Of a stretch of DNA of 40,684 nucleotides, positions 40,130 to 40,684 are shown piece after piece; position 1 is the stretch's first letter; the number at the start of each line of letters is the position of its first letter. Location: positions 1 through 40,684 of the forward strand of contig JAJSAD010000075.1 of NCBI GenBank assembly GCA_024281375.1. The letters run 5' to 3'. The notes beneath the pieces are model-generated. The model was not told the DNA's origin and ran no database searches. It worked only from the letters and a program-made list of their open reading frames with translations. This DNA is from Alphaproteobacteria bacterium. GTDB lineage: Bacteria; Pseudomonadota; Alphaproteobacteria; Caedimonadales; UBA9215. The translations under genes and the position numbers were made by a program.

Positions 40130-40684
40130 ATGACCGACCTTTTTGCAAAAAAATCGCAACATACTCCTCTGGCCCCTCCCTTAAAAAACGACGGGCCCAA
40201 AACCTATACAGCAGAAGACATCGAAGTCCTTGAAGGCCTCGAGCCTGTGCGGCGTCGCCCAGGTATGTATATTGGGGGTACCGATGAGCGTGCACTGCAT
40301 CACCTGGTCACAGAAGTCTTAGATAATTCTATGGATGAGGCTGTTGCGGGACATGCAACCCGTATTGAGCTCGAGCTCCATGAAGATGGCCGTGTGAGTG
40401 TACAAGATAATGGCCGCGGTATTCCCATCGACTCCCACCCAAAATACAAAGATAAGTCTGCTTTAGAGGTCATTATGACTATTCTTCATGCGGGGGGGAA
40501 ATTCAACAATAATGCTTATGAAACGGCGGGAGGCTTGCACGGGGTGGGCGTGTCTGTTGTCAATGCCCTTTCCAGTGATCTTACCGTTGAGGTGATTCGA
40601 GACAAAGCTCTGTGGCGACAAACCTATAGTCGTGGCCATCCCACCTCCAAACTTGAAAACGGGGGGCCAATGTCTAATCGCCGA
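40130..40684 (+). CDS. parE: DNA topoisomerase IV subunit B, partial (N-terminus)
   Basis: The frame starts at the ATG at 40130 and runs off the window after 185 codons. It begins [10 protein letters not shown], then [20 protein letters not shown] and [20 protein letters not shown], with the GHKL ATPase motifs [13 protein letters not shown] and [15 protein letters not shown]. ParE hydrolyses ATP for decatenation of chromosomes. The TDERALHHL phrase and the short N-terminal tail favour ParE over GyrB. The rest lies outside the window. Confidence 0.95.
   Translation, partial: MTDLFAKKSQHTPLAPPLKNDGPKTYTAEDIEVLEGLEPVRRRPGMYIGGTDERALHHLVTEVLDNSMDEAVAGHATRIELELHEDGRVSVQDNGRGIPIDSHPKYKDKSALEVIMTILHAGGKFNNNAYETAGGLHGVGVSVVNALSSDLTVEVIRDKALWRQTYSRGHPTSKLENGGPMSNRR

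Overview
The window looks like the chromosome of an AT-rich alphaproteobacterium, most likely host-associated (Holosporales- or Rickettsiales-like). The class is suggested by an ALAS-type hemA (C4 haem pathway), an RpoH-type sigma factor, cox subunit III beside SURF1, a PduO cobalamin adenosyltransferase, a HIG1-domain protein and the N-terminus of ParE. A host-associated life is suggested by a decayed conjugative/TA island, gene remnants, two drug/metabolite exporters, short repeat elements and a large proline-rich orphan protein. The taxonomic placement is inference from gene content only.

Left part (1-4260): a degraded accessory island that ends at the 3' end of tRNA-Lys(CTT). From left to right it holds the edge of a probable insertion sequence, a truncated TraA/primase-like fragment, a RelBE/ParDE-type toxin-antitoxin (TA) pair, a HigBA-type pair, a HipBA pair with an inverted-repeat operator, a second IS-end-like sequence, a 73-bp inverted-repeat structure and three 34-bp tandem repeats. 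tRNA-Lys follows, then a TIR-bearing repeat (family B) and the glyQS operon.

Centre (7.7-32 kb): a bidirectional terminator separates glyQS from an unrecognised proline-rich coiled-coil protein that has no ATG start at its apparent N-terminus. It lies head-to-head with the 3' remnant of an outer-membrane beta-barrel gene. A UbiH/Coq6-type monooxygenase gene is interrupted by one in-frame TAA. Housekeeping genes follow: a YejA-like solute-binding protein, ctaE, SURF1, a Trm112-like protein, a LON-domain protein, a 17-kDa-antigen-like lipoprotein, a CDF metal exporter, hemA, xseA, ald, rpoH and an MFS transporter. Next come a three-gene cluster (degenerate GGDEF-like protein plus two exported proteins), an EamA exporter, and the tight operon uvrD-prmA-miaA-GNAT.

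Right part (32-40.7 kb): a candidate minus-strand small RNA with its own promoter and terminator, an EamA exporter, etfBA plus a PduO adenosyltransferase (all minus strand), a cheY-cheZ pair, a porin followed by a very small lipoprotein gene, rlmJ, a HIG1 protein and the start of parE.

Two families of short inverted-repeat elements run through the window. Family A (about 106 bp, four copies) sits at or within the 3' ends of five genes and supplies the stop codon of two of them. Family B (127-152 bp, three copies) lies in intergenic gaps. The strongest candidates for something undescribed are the family A elements as gene-end modules, the 135-nt structured RNA at 32069-32203, and the proline-rich orphan protein at 7810-9717.
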